Origin: CAMEON01 sp963643175 | GTDB taxonomy: Bacteria; Bacillota; Clostridia; Oscillospirales; CAG-272 | Direction of reading: 5' to 3' | Assembly (NCBI GenBank): GCA_963643175.1 | Contig: CAVIJF010000002.1 | Span: 90,698 to 154,697 of the forward strand | Length of the DNA stretch: 64,000 nt | In this document: piece by piece, positions 51,758 through 60,360 of the stretch | Numbering within the stretch: the stretch's first letter is position 1 | How the letters are laid out: every line of letters starts with the position of its first letter | The notes under the pieces: model-generated | Told to the model about the DNA's origin: nothing | Databases searched by the model: none | The model's input: the letters and a program-made list of their open reading frames with translations, nothing else | Program-made: the position numbers and the translations under genes

Positions 51758-51766
51758 CGTGAGGTA

Positions 51767-51801
51767 GTGCCGGAGATGTGCTGCCGAATAAATCAGCGCT
51801 T
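51767..51801 (+). repeat. 35-bp inverted repeat, right copy (family A)
   Basis: Begins GTGCCGGAGATGTGCTGCCG, mirror of 49721-49755 with one mismatch; lies between the MITE-like element and the tmcAL ribosome site. Confidence 0.85.
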
Positions 51802-51834
51802 CTCTAATCCGCTTTCATACAAGGAGCTGCTGTT

Positions 51835-53088
51835 ATGATTCACAGAAATCTTCCCCCAGCCACGGGCGTTATCTGCGAGTTCAATCCCTTTCACAACGGG
51901 CACGTGCGCCTGCTTGATGCGGCGCGTGCCGCGTTGGGGGAGGATGGATGCATTGTGTGCGTGATGAGCGGGCGCTTTGTTCAGCGCGGCGAAGTTGCCG
52001 CCGCCGACCCGTACCTGCGGGCGCAGGCGGCGCTTTGCGGCGGGGCGGATCTTGTGCTGGAGCTTCCGTTTCCGTGGTCGGCGGCGAGCGCAGAACATTT
52101 TGCCGACGCCGGAGTGTCCGTTCTGTCCGGGCTGGGAGTCGGGATGCTTGCGTTCGGCACCGAAAGCGGCGATATGACGGTTCTGCGGGCGGCGGCGGAA
52201 GTTCTGGCGAAACCCGATTTTCCTGTCCGCTCTGCCGCGCGGGTGCGCGGGGGTGAAGGCGCTGCCGCCGCACTGTCCGCGCTGCTGCGGGAGGAGCTGT
52301 CGGATATGACGCTCCCGGACGGATTTCCGTCGTCCAATGACAGGCTGGCAATGCAGTACCTCCGTGCCGTGCACGCCGCCGGGGACAGGATAATGCCGTT
52401 GCCCGTATGCAGGGCAGGGCAGGCTTACCGGGATGAAATCCTGCACGACCCGTCCGCGCCGTCGGCAAGCGCTCTGCGCCTGCTGATGCGTGAGGCGGCA
52501 GGGGATCCGGACTGCCTGTCCGCCATGCTGACCGGCACCATGCCGGACAGGGCACTGCATATATGGCTGGACGCAATCCGCGCCGGGCAGGCGCCCACCG
52601 ACGGTTCCGCCCTGCTTCCGTTCCTGCACGCCTTTTTCCGGCTTGCCGACCCGGACGGGTTAGCCGGCTTCTCCGGGCTGGCAGGCGGTCTTTCCCACAG
52701 GCTGGTGCGCGCGGCACTGGATTCACCCACCCCTGACGCATTCCTGGCGTCCCTGCGCTCCCGGCTGTATACCGATGCACGCCTGCGCCGCGCCATGCTG
52801 TACGCCGTGACTGGCGTGACGGACAGCGACCTTCGTGCCGCGCCCGCCTATACCACGCTTCTGGCGGCGAACCGGCGCGGCTGCGGGTATTTGAAATGTC
52901 TCCGGTCGGCACAGCACGCGGGGGACTGCCTACATCCAGTGGTCACAAAGCCTGCCGACGCGCCTGCCTGCCGTCAGACCGAACTTGCGCGCCGTGCCGA
53001 CGCGCTGTTCACGCTCTGCCTGCCCCGCCCGACGGCGGCGGGCGACTGCCTGCGGCGGCGGGCGGCTGTCCCCGGACAGCCTGAATAA
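51835..53088 (+). CDS. tmcAL: tRNA(Met) cytidine acetate ligase (YlbM family)
   Basis: A 417-residue nucleotidyltransferase-like enzyme which in Bacillus forms N4-acetylcytidine at the wobble base of elongator tRNA-Met from acetate and ATP. GVICEFNPFHNGHVRLL, CVMSGRFVQRGE, DLVLELPFPWS and GFPSSNDRLAMQYL are family signatures. ATG 51835 is close to GGAG. The C-terminal domain has DPYLRAQAALCGGAD-like basic surfaces for RNA. A terminator follows. Confidence 0.9.
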   Translation: MIHRNLPPATGVICEFNPFHNGHVRLLDAARAALGEDGCIVCVMSGRFVQRGEVAAADPYLRAQAALCGGADLVLELPFPWSAASAEHFADAGVSVLSGLGVGMLAFGTESGDMTVLRAAAEVLAKPDFPVRSAARVRGGEGAAAALSALLREELSDMTLPDGFPSSNDRLAMQYLRAVHAAGDRIMPLPVCRAGQAYRDEILHDPSAPSASALRLLMREAAGDPDCLSAMLTGTMPDRALHIWLDAIRAGQAPTDGSALLPFLHAFFRLADPDGLAGFSGLAGGLSHRLVRAALDSPTPDAFLASLRSRLYTDARLRRAMLYAVTGVTDSDLRAAPAYTTLLAANRRGCGYLKCLRSAQHAGDCLHPVVTKPADAPACRQTELARRADALFTLCLPRPTAAGDCLRRRAAVPGQPE

Positions 53089-53100
53089 AATGCTTCCGCA

Positions 53101-53138
53101 ACGCATCAGCGGCACCCGGCAGGGTGCCGCTGATGCGT
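53101..53138 (+). terminator. Terminator of tmcAL
   Basis: ACGCATCAGCGGCACCC, GGCA loop, GGGTGCCGCTGATGCGT then TTT. Confidence 0.8.
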
Positions 53139-53213
53139 TTGCCTGCCCGGAATTAGGGGGACAAGGGAGAGCATCGGCACAGCGCACCGGGGGATTGCCG
53201 TTCGGGATTCACT

Positions 53214-53420
53214 TTACCAGCCGGAGCAGCCGCAGTGGGTTCCGCTCTGCCTGCCGGAGGTTTGTCCGGGACAGTTCGTATCGTAGGCGGGGTTGCAGGC
53301 ATAGAAATTGAGTCCGTCCAGTCCTTCCTGTGTGATGCGCAGGATATCGGCGAAGCGCTGGTAGTGGACAATTTCCCACTCACGCAGGAATTTGATGTGG
53401 TCGCACATCCCGTGACGCCG
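53214..53420 (-). pseudogene. C-terminal fragment of spore-coat manganese catalase CotJC
   Basis: On the minus strand KFLREWEIVHYQRFADILRI and LDGLNFYACNPAYDTNCPG match the C-terminal metal-binding region of CotJC-type Mn catalase, ending in a Cys-rich tail. The N-terminal two thirds (with the first metal ligands) are absent and no start is present, so it is a scrap. It implies a spore-forming ancestor. Confidence 0.72.
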
Positions 53421-53563
53421 GAACATTACATTGCATGGATATCGCTTTAGATGCCCAGCCCTCATCCCGCCCGGGAAGGGGGCGGTTTTCCGCGTGATTC
53501 TGCCGGAGCGGAGGAGAACAGCCCCGGCATTACACCGGTTTTGTGTTATTTTTGTGAAGGGAC

Positions 53564-53592
53564 TGGACAAACCGCCGCAAATGTGTTATACT
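53564..53592 (+). promoter_or_regulatory. Sigma-A promoter of the 53690-onward run
   Basis: TGGACA (53564-53569), 17 bp, TATACT (53587-53592), TGT before the -10. Confidence 0.75.
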
Positions 53593-53606
53593 GTACAAGA
53601 GTGAAG

Positions 53607-53628
53607 GAAACACTGATTGCTCCGGCTG
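53607..53628 (-). repeat. Dispersed family A repeat, degenerate copy
   Basis: Minus strand GCCGGAGCAATCAGTGTTTCC, aligning with the other family A copies; sits in the leader of the next gene. Confidence 0.4.
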
Positions 53629-53689
53629 CACGTCAGCCGCACTGCCCTGAACCGGCGTTTCCTGCAAAGCAGAAAGCGGAGGAGCCTTG

Positions 53690-54271
53690 ATGATGAATCA
53701 AACCGGACGCACCCGCGCGGCAAGCGTGGCACGGGTGCTGTGTTTTGGCGTTCTGATGACCGTGCTGGTTGCGGCGGAGCTGTATCTGCACTATAAAACC
53801 ATTCCGGTGTTTCTGGAGTATCTTCAGGAGGCAGAGCACAAGAACAGCGCGTGGATCGGCGGGCAGATATCCTTCATGCTGCCGTTTCTGACCGTTGCGT
53901 TCTTCCAGTACGCCGTCTACTGCCGCGCCGAGCGGGTGGGGATGCCGCCGGACACCGTCTGCCCTGCCAAGCGCCTGTACCAGCGTGAGAAAACCGCCGA
54001 GATACTGCTGGTCGCGGTGCTGGTGTACGGCGTGCTCCTGCCGTACTGCGTACATCTGAGCAACGAGCAGTACGCGGCGGCATTGGCGGAAGCCATGCGG
54101 ACGGGAGACATACTGCCGCAGACTGACGGCAAGGTGGATGACAGGCTGATTTACCATCTTGCGGAGTGGTTTCTCCGGCTTGGCGTGCCGCTGGGACTGC
54201 TGGGTATCTATCACGGTGCCCGTGCACGGGACTGCGCAGAGGAATGCCGTAATGGGGAGCAGGAAGCATGA
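53690..54271 (+). CDS. Four-helix membrane protein of unknown function
   Basis: A 193-residue protein with four hydrophobic segments (about 16-34, 54-75, 106-126, 158-178) and short loops. Pattern and size recall DUF2975-type proteins but I cannot confirm a family. GCGGAGGAG precedes two adjacent ATGs (53690, 53693) and a TTG. Its stop overlaps the ATG of the hydrolase gene (ATGA). Confidence 0.72.
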   Translation: MMNQTGRTRAASVARVLCFGVLMTVLVAAELYLHYKTIPVFLEYLQEAEHKNSAWIGGQISFMLPFLTVAFFQYAVYCRAERVGMPPDTVCPAKRLYQREKTAEILLVAVLVYGVLLPYCVHLSNEQYAAALAEAMRTGDILPQTDGKVDDRLIYHLAEWFLRLGVPLGLLGIYHGARARDCAEECRNGEQEA

Positions 54272-55275
54272 GAAAAGAACGGAACGAGAAAGCCCGCCGC
54301 GCACCGCGTGCCGGCGCGTGGATGACGGGAGCGGCGCTGGGAACGGCGGCACTCGCCGTCGCATATACCGACGCGATGACAAGCATTGTCGCCCGGCGCC
54401 GATCCCCTCTGGCGAGCCGCATTTCGGGGCTTTGCACCGGAAAGAAGCGCGAACCGGAACAGGCGGAGCAGGTGCGTCACGCGGCGGAGCAACTGCGCAG
54501 ACAGCCGACAGAGGAGGTCTCGCTGGTCAACCGCGAGGGACTGACCCTCCGGGCGCACTGGTACCATGCGGAGAATCCCCGGCGCCTGCTGATTCTGGTG
54601 CACGGATGGCACAGCGTCTGGAACCGGGATTTCGGCGTCAGCGCACCCTTTTATCACGAAAACGACTGTGAGTTGCTGCTGATTGAGCAGCGCAGTCACG
54701 GTGCCAGCGAAGGCAAACTGATTGCCTACGGTGCCCGCGAACGCTACGACGTGCTGGAGTGGCTGACCTACGCACGCGGGGTGTGCCCGACGCTCCCGGT
54801 GTATCTGTGCGGATTGTCCATGGGTGCCGCCACGGTTCTGCTCTGCGCCGGGGAACCGGCGGTTGCCGGTATCGTGACAGCCATTGTGGCGGACTGCGGG
54901 TATACGGTGCCCGAAAAGGTCGTCTCGGAGCGGATGCGCACGCTGCTGCGCGGTGCGACCGATGCAACGATGGCGGCAGTCAATCTCAACTGCCGCCTGC
55001 GCGGCGGGTTTACGCTGAACGGGTGCTCCACCACGGAGACGCTTGCCAAGGATACCGCCATCCCGGTGCTGTTCATCCACGGGGACGCCGACGAGCTGGT
55101 GCCGTGCTCCATGACGCTGGAGAATTACCTTGCCTGTTCCGCGCCGAAGGAGCTTCTGATTGTCCATGGTGCCGGACACGCGTGCAGCTTTCTGACCGAT
55201 CCGGAAACATATAAGGCGCGCGTACTTGCGTTCTTTGCCGCATGGGATGGCAGGCTGAACGCGGCAGACGCCTGA
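54268..55275 (+). CDS. Membrane-anchored alpha/beta hydrolase
   Basis: A 335-residue protein with one N-terminal hydrophobic helix (~18-36) and a hydrolase domain: LVHGWHSVWNRDFG, LLIEQRSHGASEG, nucleophile elbow GLSMGA, acid in HGDADELVP and histidine in HGAGHAC. It resembles the YqkD/BEM46 group of uncharacterised hydrolases. Translation is coupled to the upstream membrane protein by a four-base overlap. Substrate unknown. Confidence 0.83.
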   Translation: MRKERNEKARRAPRAGAWMTGAALGTAALAVAYTDAMTSIVARRRSPLASRISGLCTGKKREPEQAEQVRHAAEQLRRQPTEEVSLVNREGLTLRAHWYHAENPRRLLILVHGWHSVWNRDFGVSAPFYHENDCELLLIEQRSHGASEGKLIAYGARERYDVLEWLTYARGVCPTLPVYLCGLSMGAATVLLCAGEPAVAGIVTAIVADCGYTVPEKVVSERMRTLLRGATDATMAAVNLNCRLRGGFTLNGCSTTETLAKDTAIPVLFIHGDADELVPCSMTLENYLACSAPKELLIVHGAGHACSFLTDPETYKARVLAFFAAWDGRLNAADA

Positions 55276-55291
55276 GTGGGAGGGGATACAC

Positions 55292-56716
55292 ATGCCTGCA
55301 TCAAAACAATCGGAACCGACCGCGGGAGCCGGGGGAGGGAAGCCGTCTGTCCGGAAGCGCCTCGGTGTCCGGACATGGTCCTTCCTTGTGCTGGCGATCG
55401 TAGCGATTCTGCTGTTCCTTATTGTAAATATTCCTGCCGTGACTTCGTTTTTCCGGAAGCTCGGCGGGCACATTGCGCCACTCGTGGTCGGCGGGGTGAT
55501 TGCCTACCTTTGCGCCCCGCTGCTCCGTGTGTATGAGTACCGGGTGTTCCGCCGGGTGAAGCACAACGGTGTGCGGCGCGGCGTTTCGCTGGCGCTGACC
55601 ATGATTACCGCGCTGGCGACATTGGCACTCATCATCATGATGATGGTGCCGCAGCTGGTGCGCAGTATCAAGGATCTGGTCGGGGACTATGAAACATACC
55701 TGAACGATATGCTCCGCTTTGTCCAGAACCTGTTGGATAAGCTGACCGCCAATCTGCCGGTGGAAATCAATATCTCCTCCAAGGAACACCTCGTGGAGTT
55801 CCTGACCAATATGTACGGGTCTGTGGAGGACTTCTACGACAAGGTAATCAAGCCTGTTATCGGGCAGCTGGATGCCGGACACACCGCATGGAACACGGTG
55901 GGCGGCGTGTTCACCTATATCAAGAATTTCGTGCTCGGAATGTTCATCGCCTTCTACATTTTGGCGTCCAAGGAAAAGCGCATCGGGCAGATAAACAAGT
56001 TCCGCAAAGCCATGTTCAAGCCGGAAACCGACCGCCGGATTACGTCGTTTGCCGCACTGGTTGACAAGTCCTTCGGCGGGTTCATATACGGCAAACTGCT
56101 GGATTCGCTCATCATCGGCATCCTGACCTTCGGGCTGATGACTGTGCTGGAGGTGTCGCCGTACAATATGCTGATTGCGACCTTTGTGGGCGTGACCAAT
56201 GTCATTCCAGTGTTCGGTCCCTTCATAGGCGCTATCCCGTCCTTCTTTATCGTGCTGATTTCCAATCCTTCCAAGGCACTGCTGTTTGTCATTCTCATTA
56301 TCGTGATTCAGCAGTTGGACGGAAATGTCATCGGTCCCAAGATTTTGGGCGACAACACCGGCGTCAGCTCCCTGACCGTCATCGTTGCCATCACGCTGTG
56401 CGGCTCGCTTTGGGGCGTGCTGGGTATGCTGATCGGCGTACCGCTGTTTGCCGTGGTGATTGAAATGGTGCGGCGCTGGCTGGAACTGCGGCTTGCCGCC
56501 AAGGGGGAACCGACCGACACGCTGTACTATTACCCCGAGAATGCCCTGAGCAATGCGGAGCGCGATCTGTACTACGAGCACGCCGGCATCCGTTACCGCT
56601 ACGAGCACAGCAAACTCAAGACCCGTGTGGACAAACGGCTGGCGCGTCTGTCCCGCAAGAGCAAGACTCCGCCAACCGATTCGCATACTGGAGAGGACGA
56701 CGGACAGGATACCTGA
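55292..56716 (+). CDS. AI-2E family transporter (paralogue 1)
   Basis: A 474-residue integral membrane protein with about eight helices. LGGHIAPLVVGGVIAYLCAPLL, IPVFGPFIGAIPSFFIVL, QQLDGNVIGPKILGDNTGVS and ITLCGSLWGVLGMLIGVPLF are the AI-2E/PerM family signatures. Members export varied ions or small molecules, such as Na+ antiport; AI-2 transport is not implied. GGGAGGGG lies before ATG 55292. Followed after 47 bp by a close paralogue. Confidence 0.9.
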   Translation: MPASKQSEPTAGAGGGKPSVRKRLGVRTWSFLVLAIVAILLFLIVNIPAVTSFFRKLGGHIAPLVVGGVIAYLCAPLLRVYEYRVFRRVKHNGVRRGVSLALTMITALATLALIIMMMVPQLVRSIKDLVGDYETYLNDMLRFVQNLLDKLTANLPVEINISSKEHLVEFLTNMYGSVEDFYDKVIKPVIGQLDAGHTAWNTVGGVFTYIKNFVLGMFIAFYILASKEKRIGQINKFRKAMFKPETDRRITSFAALVDKSFGGFIYGKLLDSLIIGILTFGLMTVLEVSPYNMLIATFVGVTNVIPVFGPFIGAIPSFFIVLISNPSKALLFVILIIVIQQLDGNVIGPKILGDNTGVSSLTVIVAITLCGSLWGVLGMLIGVPLFAVVIEMVRRWLELRLAAKGEPTDTLYYYPENALSNAERDLYYEHAGIRYRYEHSKLKTRVDKRLARLSRKSKTPPTDSHTGEDDGQDT

Positions 56717-56763
56717 CCGTGTGACCGATACCTGATATTCCATGAAAAAGTGAGGCTGTATCT

Positions 56764-58248
56764 ATGGAGACACGCTCGGATGCTCCCGCGTCCCGGGAGA
56801 ACGGTGGCAACGGCTTCCGGAAGCAGTTCGGCATAAAGACGCTGATATTCTTCATCCTTGCCTGCATCGCCGTCCTTTTGTACCTGATAGTCAATATCCC
56901 TGCGCTGAACACCTTCTTCATCAGCGCGGGGGGACACCTTGCGCCGCTTGTGTGGGGCGGTATCATTGCGTACCTGTCCAATCCTGTCCTGAGTTTCTAT
57001 GAGTACCGTCTTTTCCGGCGCATACGCAAAAACGGGGTGCGTCGGGGACTTTCGCTGACCCTGACCGTCCTGACGCTGCTCGGCGCGATTGCGCTTGTCA
57101 TCGTGATGATTGTGCCGCAGCTGATTGACAGCATTACCCAGCTTGTGACGAACTTTGAATCCTATGTCAACAAACTGCTGGAGCTGTTGGACAGTCTGGT
57201 GAAAAAGGTGACGGGCGGCAACGTGGACATTGATATTTCCTCCACCGAACGGCTGGAGGAATTGATGAACCGGATATACAGGGACCAGGACAGCCTGCTC
57301 AACCGCGTTCTGCAGCTGCTGAAGGACTTCAAAATTGGGGAGAGCACCATGAGTGCCGCCAAGGAAGTGGTGACGTTCCTCAAGAACTTTGTCCTCGGTT
57401 TGTTCATCGCTTTCTACATTTTGGCGTCCAAAGAGAAGCGGGCGGCGCAGATCAGCAAGTTCCGCAAGGCTGTGTTCTCGGACAAAGCCGACCGGCGCGT
57501 GACCTCGGTCGCCCGGCTGGTGGACTCCTCCTTCGGCGGCTACATCAAGGGCACGCTGATTGATTCCCTGCTGGTTGCCATTCAGGTGTTCCTGCTGATG
57601 ACCGTGCTGGACGTGTCGTCGTACAACCTGCTGATTGCAACCTTCGTGGGCATTACCAACATCATTCCGGTGTTCGGTCCCTTCCTCGGCGCGATTCCCT
57701 CGTTCCTCATCGTGCTTATTTCCAATCCGGAGGCGCCTTCCAAGTGCATCGTGTTTGCTATCATCATTCTGGCGGTGCAGCAGGTGGACGGCAACATCAT
57801 ACTGCCCAAGATACTGGGCGACAATACCGGCGTCAGCCCGCTGGCGGTGCTGATAGCCATCACGCTGTGCGGCTCGCTCTGGGGCATTGCCGGCATGGTC
57901 ATCGGTGTGCCGCTGTTTGCGGTCATGCTGGAGACGGTGCGCCGCCTGCTGGAGATGCGCTTGCGCGTCAAGGGCGAACCGACCGAGACTACGGCGTACT
58001 ATCCCGTTGATACATTGGCAGACCCGGAGCGGGATATGTACGACAGCCGGTCCGGTTTGCGGTACCGGTATGAGCACGGCAGGCTGAAGCCGCGGGTCGA
58101 GGCTCTGCGTGAAAAACTGCGCAACAGAAAGCATCCGGAAACCGTCCCGCCTCCGGAAGGCAATGCGCCGGCAGAGGACGGGGAGAATCCGGCAAACGGT
58201 GAAACGCCGGAAAACGGCGGAAACCCGGAGAACGGAGAGAAGCCGTAA
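56764..58248 (+). CDS. AI-2E family transporter (paralogue 2)
   Basis: A 494-residue paralogue of the preceding gene, with the same core motifs (GGHLAPLVWGGIIAYLSNP, IPVFGPFLGAIPSFLIVL, QQVDGNIILPKILGDNTG). The outer loop between helices 3 and 4 differs, and the C-terminus carries a Pro/Asn/Gly/Glu tail with repeats of PENG. GTGAGG precedes ATG 56764. A tandem duplication is clear; the two could form a pair or differ in substrate. Confidence 0.9.
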   Translation: METRSDAPASRENGGNGFRKQFGIKTLIFFILACIAVLLYLIVNIPALNTFFISAGGHLAPLVWGGIIAYLSNPVLSFYEYRLFRRIRKNGVRRGLSLTLTVLTLLGAIALVIVMIVPQLIDSITQLVTNFESYVNKLLELLDSLVKKVTGGNVDIDISSTERLEELMNRIYRDQDSLLNRVLQLLKDFKIGESTMSAAKEVVTFLKNFVLGLFIAFYILASKEKRAAQISKFRKAVFSDKADRRVTSVARLVDSSFGGYIKGTLIDSLLVAIQVFLLMTVLDVSSYNLLIATFVGITNIIPVFGPFLGAIPSFLIVLISNPEAPSKCIVFAIIILAVQQVDGNIILPKILGDNTGVSPLAVLIAITLCGSLWGIAGMVIGVPLFAVMLETVRRLLEMRLRVKGEPTETTAYYPVDTLADPERDMYDSRSGLRYRYEHGRLKPRVEALREKLRNRKHPETVPPPEGNAPAEDGENPANGETPENGGNPENGEKP

Positions 58249-58338
58249 GGCAATCCACGCCATGCATACGGCGCGCACAGGATGCGCGCCTGTGCATGAC
58301 GGACAGCATATATATGAACTGATAAGGAGATGTACTGT

Positions 58339-60339
58339 ATGAACGAAAAAGAAAACGAAGCAACGATGGCGAAGAAGGGCGGCATCTCGGTTGAGACGGC
58401 GCATATCTTCCCGGTCATCAAGAAATGGCTGTACTCGGAGAAGGACATTTTCCTGCGGGAAATCGTGTCCAACGCCGCGGATGCCGTGACCAAGCACAAG
58501 CGGCTCTGCTCGTTGGGGCAGGCGGAAAGCGACGGCACGGCGTACCGCATTGACGTCCGGCTGGACTCCGCCGCCAAGACGCTCACGGTGTCGGACAACG
58601 GCATTGGTATGACCGAGGAGGAACTGCTCAAGTATCTGGGAAGCATCGCGCTGTCCGGTGCGATGGAGTTTATCCAGAAGTATGAGGGCGACCAGAAGGA
58701 AGGCAACACGACCGGCATCATCGGGCATTTCGGACTGGGCTTTTACTCCGCCTTCATGGTGGCAGACGATATTGAAGTCGTCACGAAGTCGTGGAGCGGA
58801 ACGCCCGCCGTGCGCTGGCTCTGCCATGCGGACGGCAGTTACGAGCTGTTCCCTGCTGAGCGGGAGACGCACGGCACCGATGTGATTCTGCATATTGCCG
58901 CCGACGAGGAGGAGTACCTGAACGACCGGAAACTGCGGGACATGCTGGAGAAATACTGCTCCTTCATGCCGACCGAGATATACTTCACCGACGAGGACGC
59001 CGCGGCGGACGGGCAGGAGACGGAAAAGGACCCGGGCGGGGAGGACAAGCCTGTCGAAGAGGGACAGGACGAGAAACCGACCGGGAAGCCGGATGAGAAA
59101 TCAGAGAAGCCTGTCAACGACACCCATCCGCTCTGGCAGAAGGCACCCTCCGAGTGCACGCCGGATGACTACAGAGCGTTCTACCGCAAGGTGTTCCATG
59201 ACTACCGCGACCCGCTGTTCTGGATTCACATCAACGCGGACTATCCGCTCAATTTCAAGGGCATTCTGTACTTCCCGCGGCTGGACAACGAGTATGAATC
59301 CATCGAGGGGCAGGTCAAGCTGTACTACAACCAGGTGTTCGTGGCGGACAATATCAAGGAGGTCATCCCGGAGTATCTGCTCATGCTCAAAGGCGTGCTG
59401 GACTGCCCCGAGCTGCCGTTGAATGTGTCCCGCAGCTACCTGCAGAACAACACGTACGTGTCCAAGGTGTCGGCGCATATCGTCAAGAAGGTTTGCGACA
59501 AGCTGAATTCGCTGTGCAACACCGAGCGGGAGAATTACGAGGCGGTCTGGGACAGCATCAAAACCTTCGTGGAATACGCCTGTATGCGTGACCGCAAGTT
59601 CTATGACCGCGCCAAGGATGCAATCCTGCTGACGCTGACGGACGGCAGTCACGTGACGGTGGCGCAGTATGCCGAAAAGGCAAAGGAGGACGGTCATGCC
59701 GCCCCCGCCGGGGAGGGCAAGGAGCCGGTTGTGACGGTGTACTACACCACCGACCGCGAACTGCAGGCGCAGTATATCGCGCTGTTCGAGGCGCAGGGAA
59801 TCCAGATCGCCGTGCTGGATAAGCTGATTGACACCCAGTTCGTGCAGATGCTGGAAAGCTACAACGCGACGGTGAAATTCCAGCGCATCGACGCCGACCC
59901 GGCGGCGGCGCTCAAGGCAGACGGCGACGTCACCGAGAATCAGGCACTGGTTGCACTGTTCCGTAAGGCGAGCGGCAACGACAAGCTGGAGGTTAAGTTT
60001 GAGGCTCTCAAGGACGCCTCCCTGCCCGCCATGCTGACCGTTTCCGAGCAGTCCCGCCGCATGGAGGAAATGATGAAGCTGTACGCCATGCAGACCGGCG
60101 GGAAGGAGCAGGCGCCCCTGTTCCCTCTGGAGTACACGCTGCTGCTCAACACCGCGTCGCCTCTGATTTCCAAGCTGACCGCACTGACTGCCGAGGGGGC
60201 GGCGGAGGATGCCGCCGGCAAGGCAGATCTGATAGCCGGGCAGGTGTGGCGGCTGTCGGTGCTGGCACAGCGCAAGTTCACGGCGGATGAGCTGAAGGAC
60301 TTCCTTGCCGGCAGCTTCGATATTCTGGAAAAGCTGTAA
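58339..60339 (+). CDS. htpG: Chaperone HtpG (Hsp90)
   Basis: A 666-residue ATP-dependent chaperone. LREIVSNAADAVTKHK, SDNGIGMTEEEL, IGHFGLGFYSAFMVAD form the GHKL ATP site; the middle domain has LPLNVSRSYLQNN with the catalytic Arg; the dimer domain is at the C-terminus. An acidic/Pro insert (~225-260) links the N and middle domains, longer than in E. coli. AAGGAG precedes ATG 58339. Confidence 0.96.
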   Translation: MNEKENEATMAKKGGISVETAHIFPVIKKWLYSEKDIFLREIVSNAADAVTKHKRLCSLGQAESDGTAYRIDVRLDSAAKTLTVSDNGIGMTEEELLKYLGSIALSGAMEFIQKYEGDQKEGNTTGIIGHFGLGFYSAFMVADDIEVVTKSWSGTPAVRWLCHADGSYELFPAERETHGTDVILHIAADEEEYLNDRKLRDMLEKYCSFMPTEIYFTDEDAAADGQETEKDPGGEDKPVEEGQDEKPTGKPDEKSEKPVNDTHPLWQKAPSECTPDDYRAFYRKVFHDYRDPLFWIHINADYPLNFKGILYFPRLDNEYESIEGQVKLYYNQVFVADNIKEVIPEYLLMLKGVLDCPELPLNVSRSYLQNNTYVSKVSAHIVKKVCDKLNSLCNTERENYEAVWDSIKTFVEYACMRDRKFYDRAKDAILLTLTDGSHVTVAQYAEKAKEDGHAAPAGEGKEPVVTVYYTTDRELQAQYIALFEAQGIQIAVLDKLIDTQFVQMLESYNATVKFQRIDADPAAALKADGDVTENQALVALFRKASGNDKLEVKFEALKDASLPAMLTVSEQSRRMEEMMKLYAMQTGGKEQAPLFPLEYTLLLNTASPLISKLTALTAEGAAEDAAGKADLIAGQVWRLSVLAQRKFTADELKDFLAGSFDILEKL

Positions 60340-60360
60340 TTCTGCCGGGGAGGTGACGCC

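Noticed and set aside
56599..58893. 764-residue minus-strand frame opposite the second AI-2E gene and htpG
   Set aside because: Composition is that of an antisense shadow (Arg/His/Gln-rich) while the plus strand has clear families.
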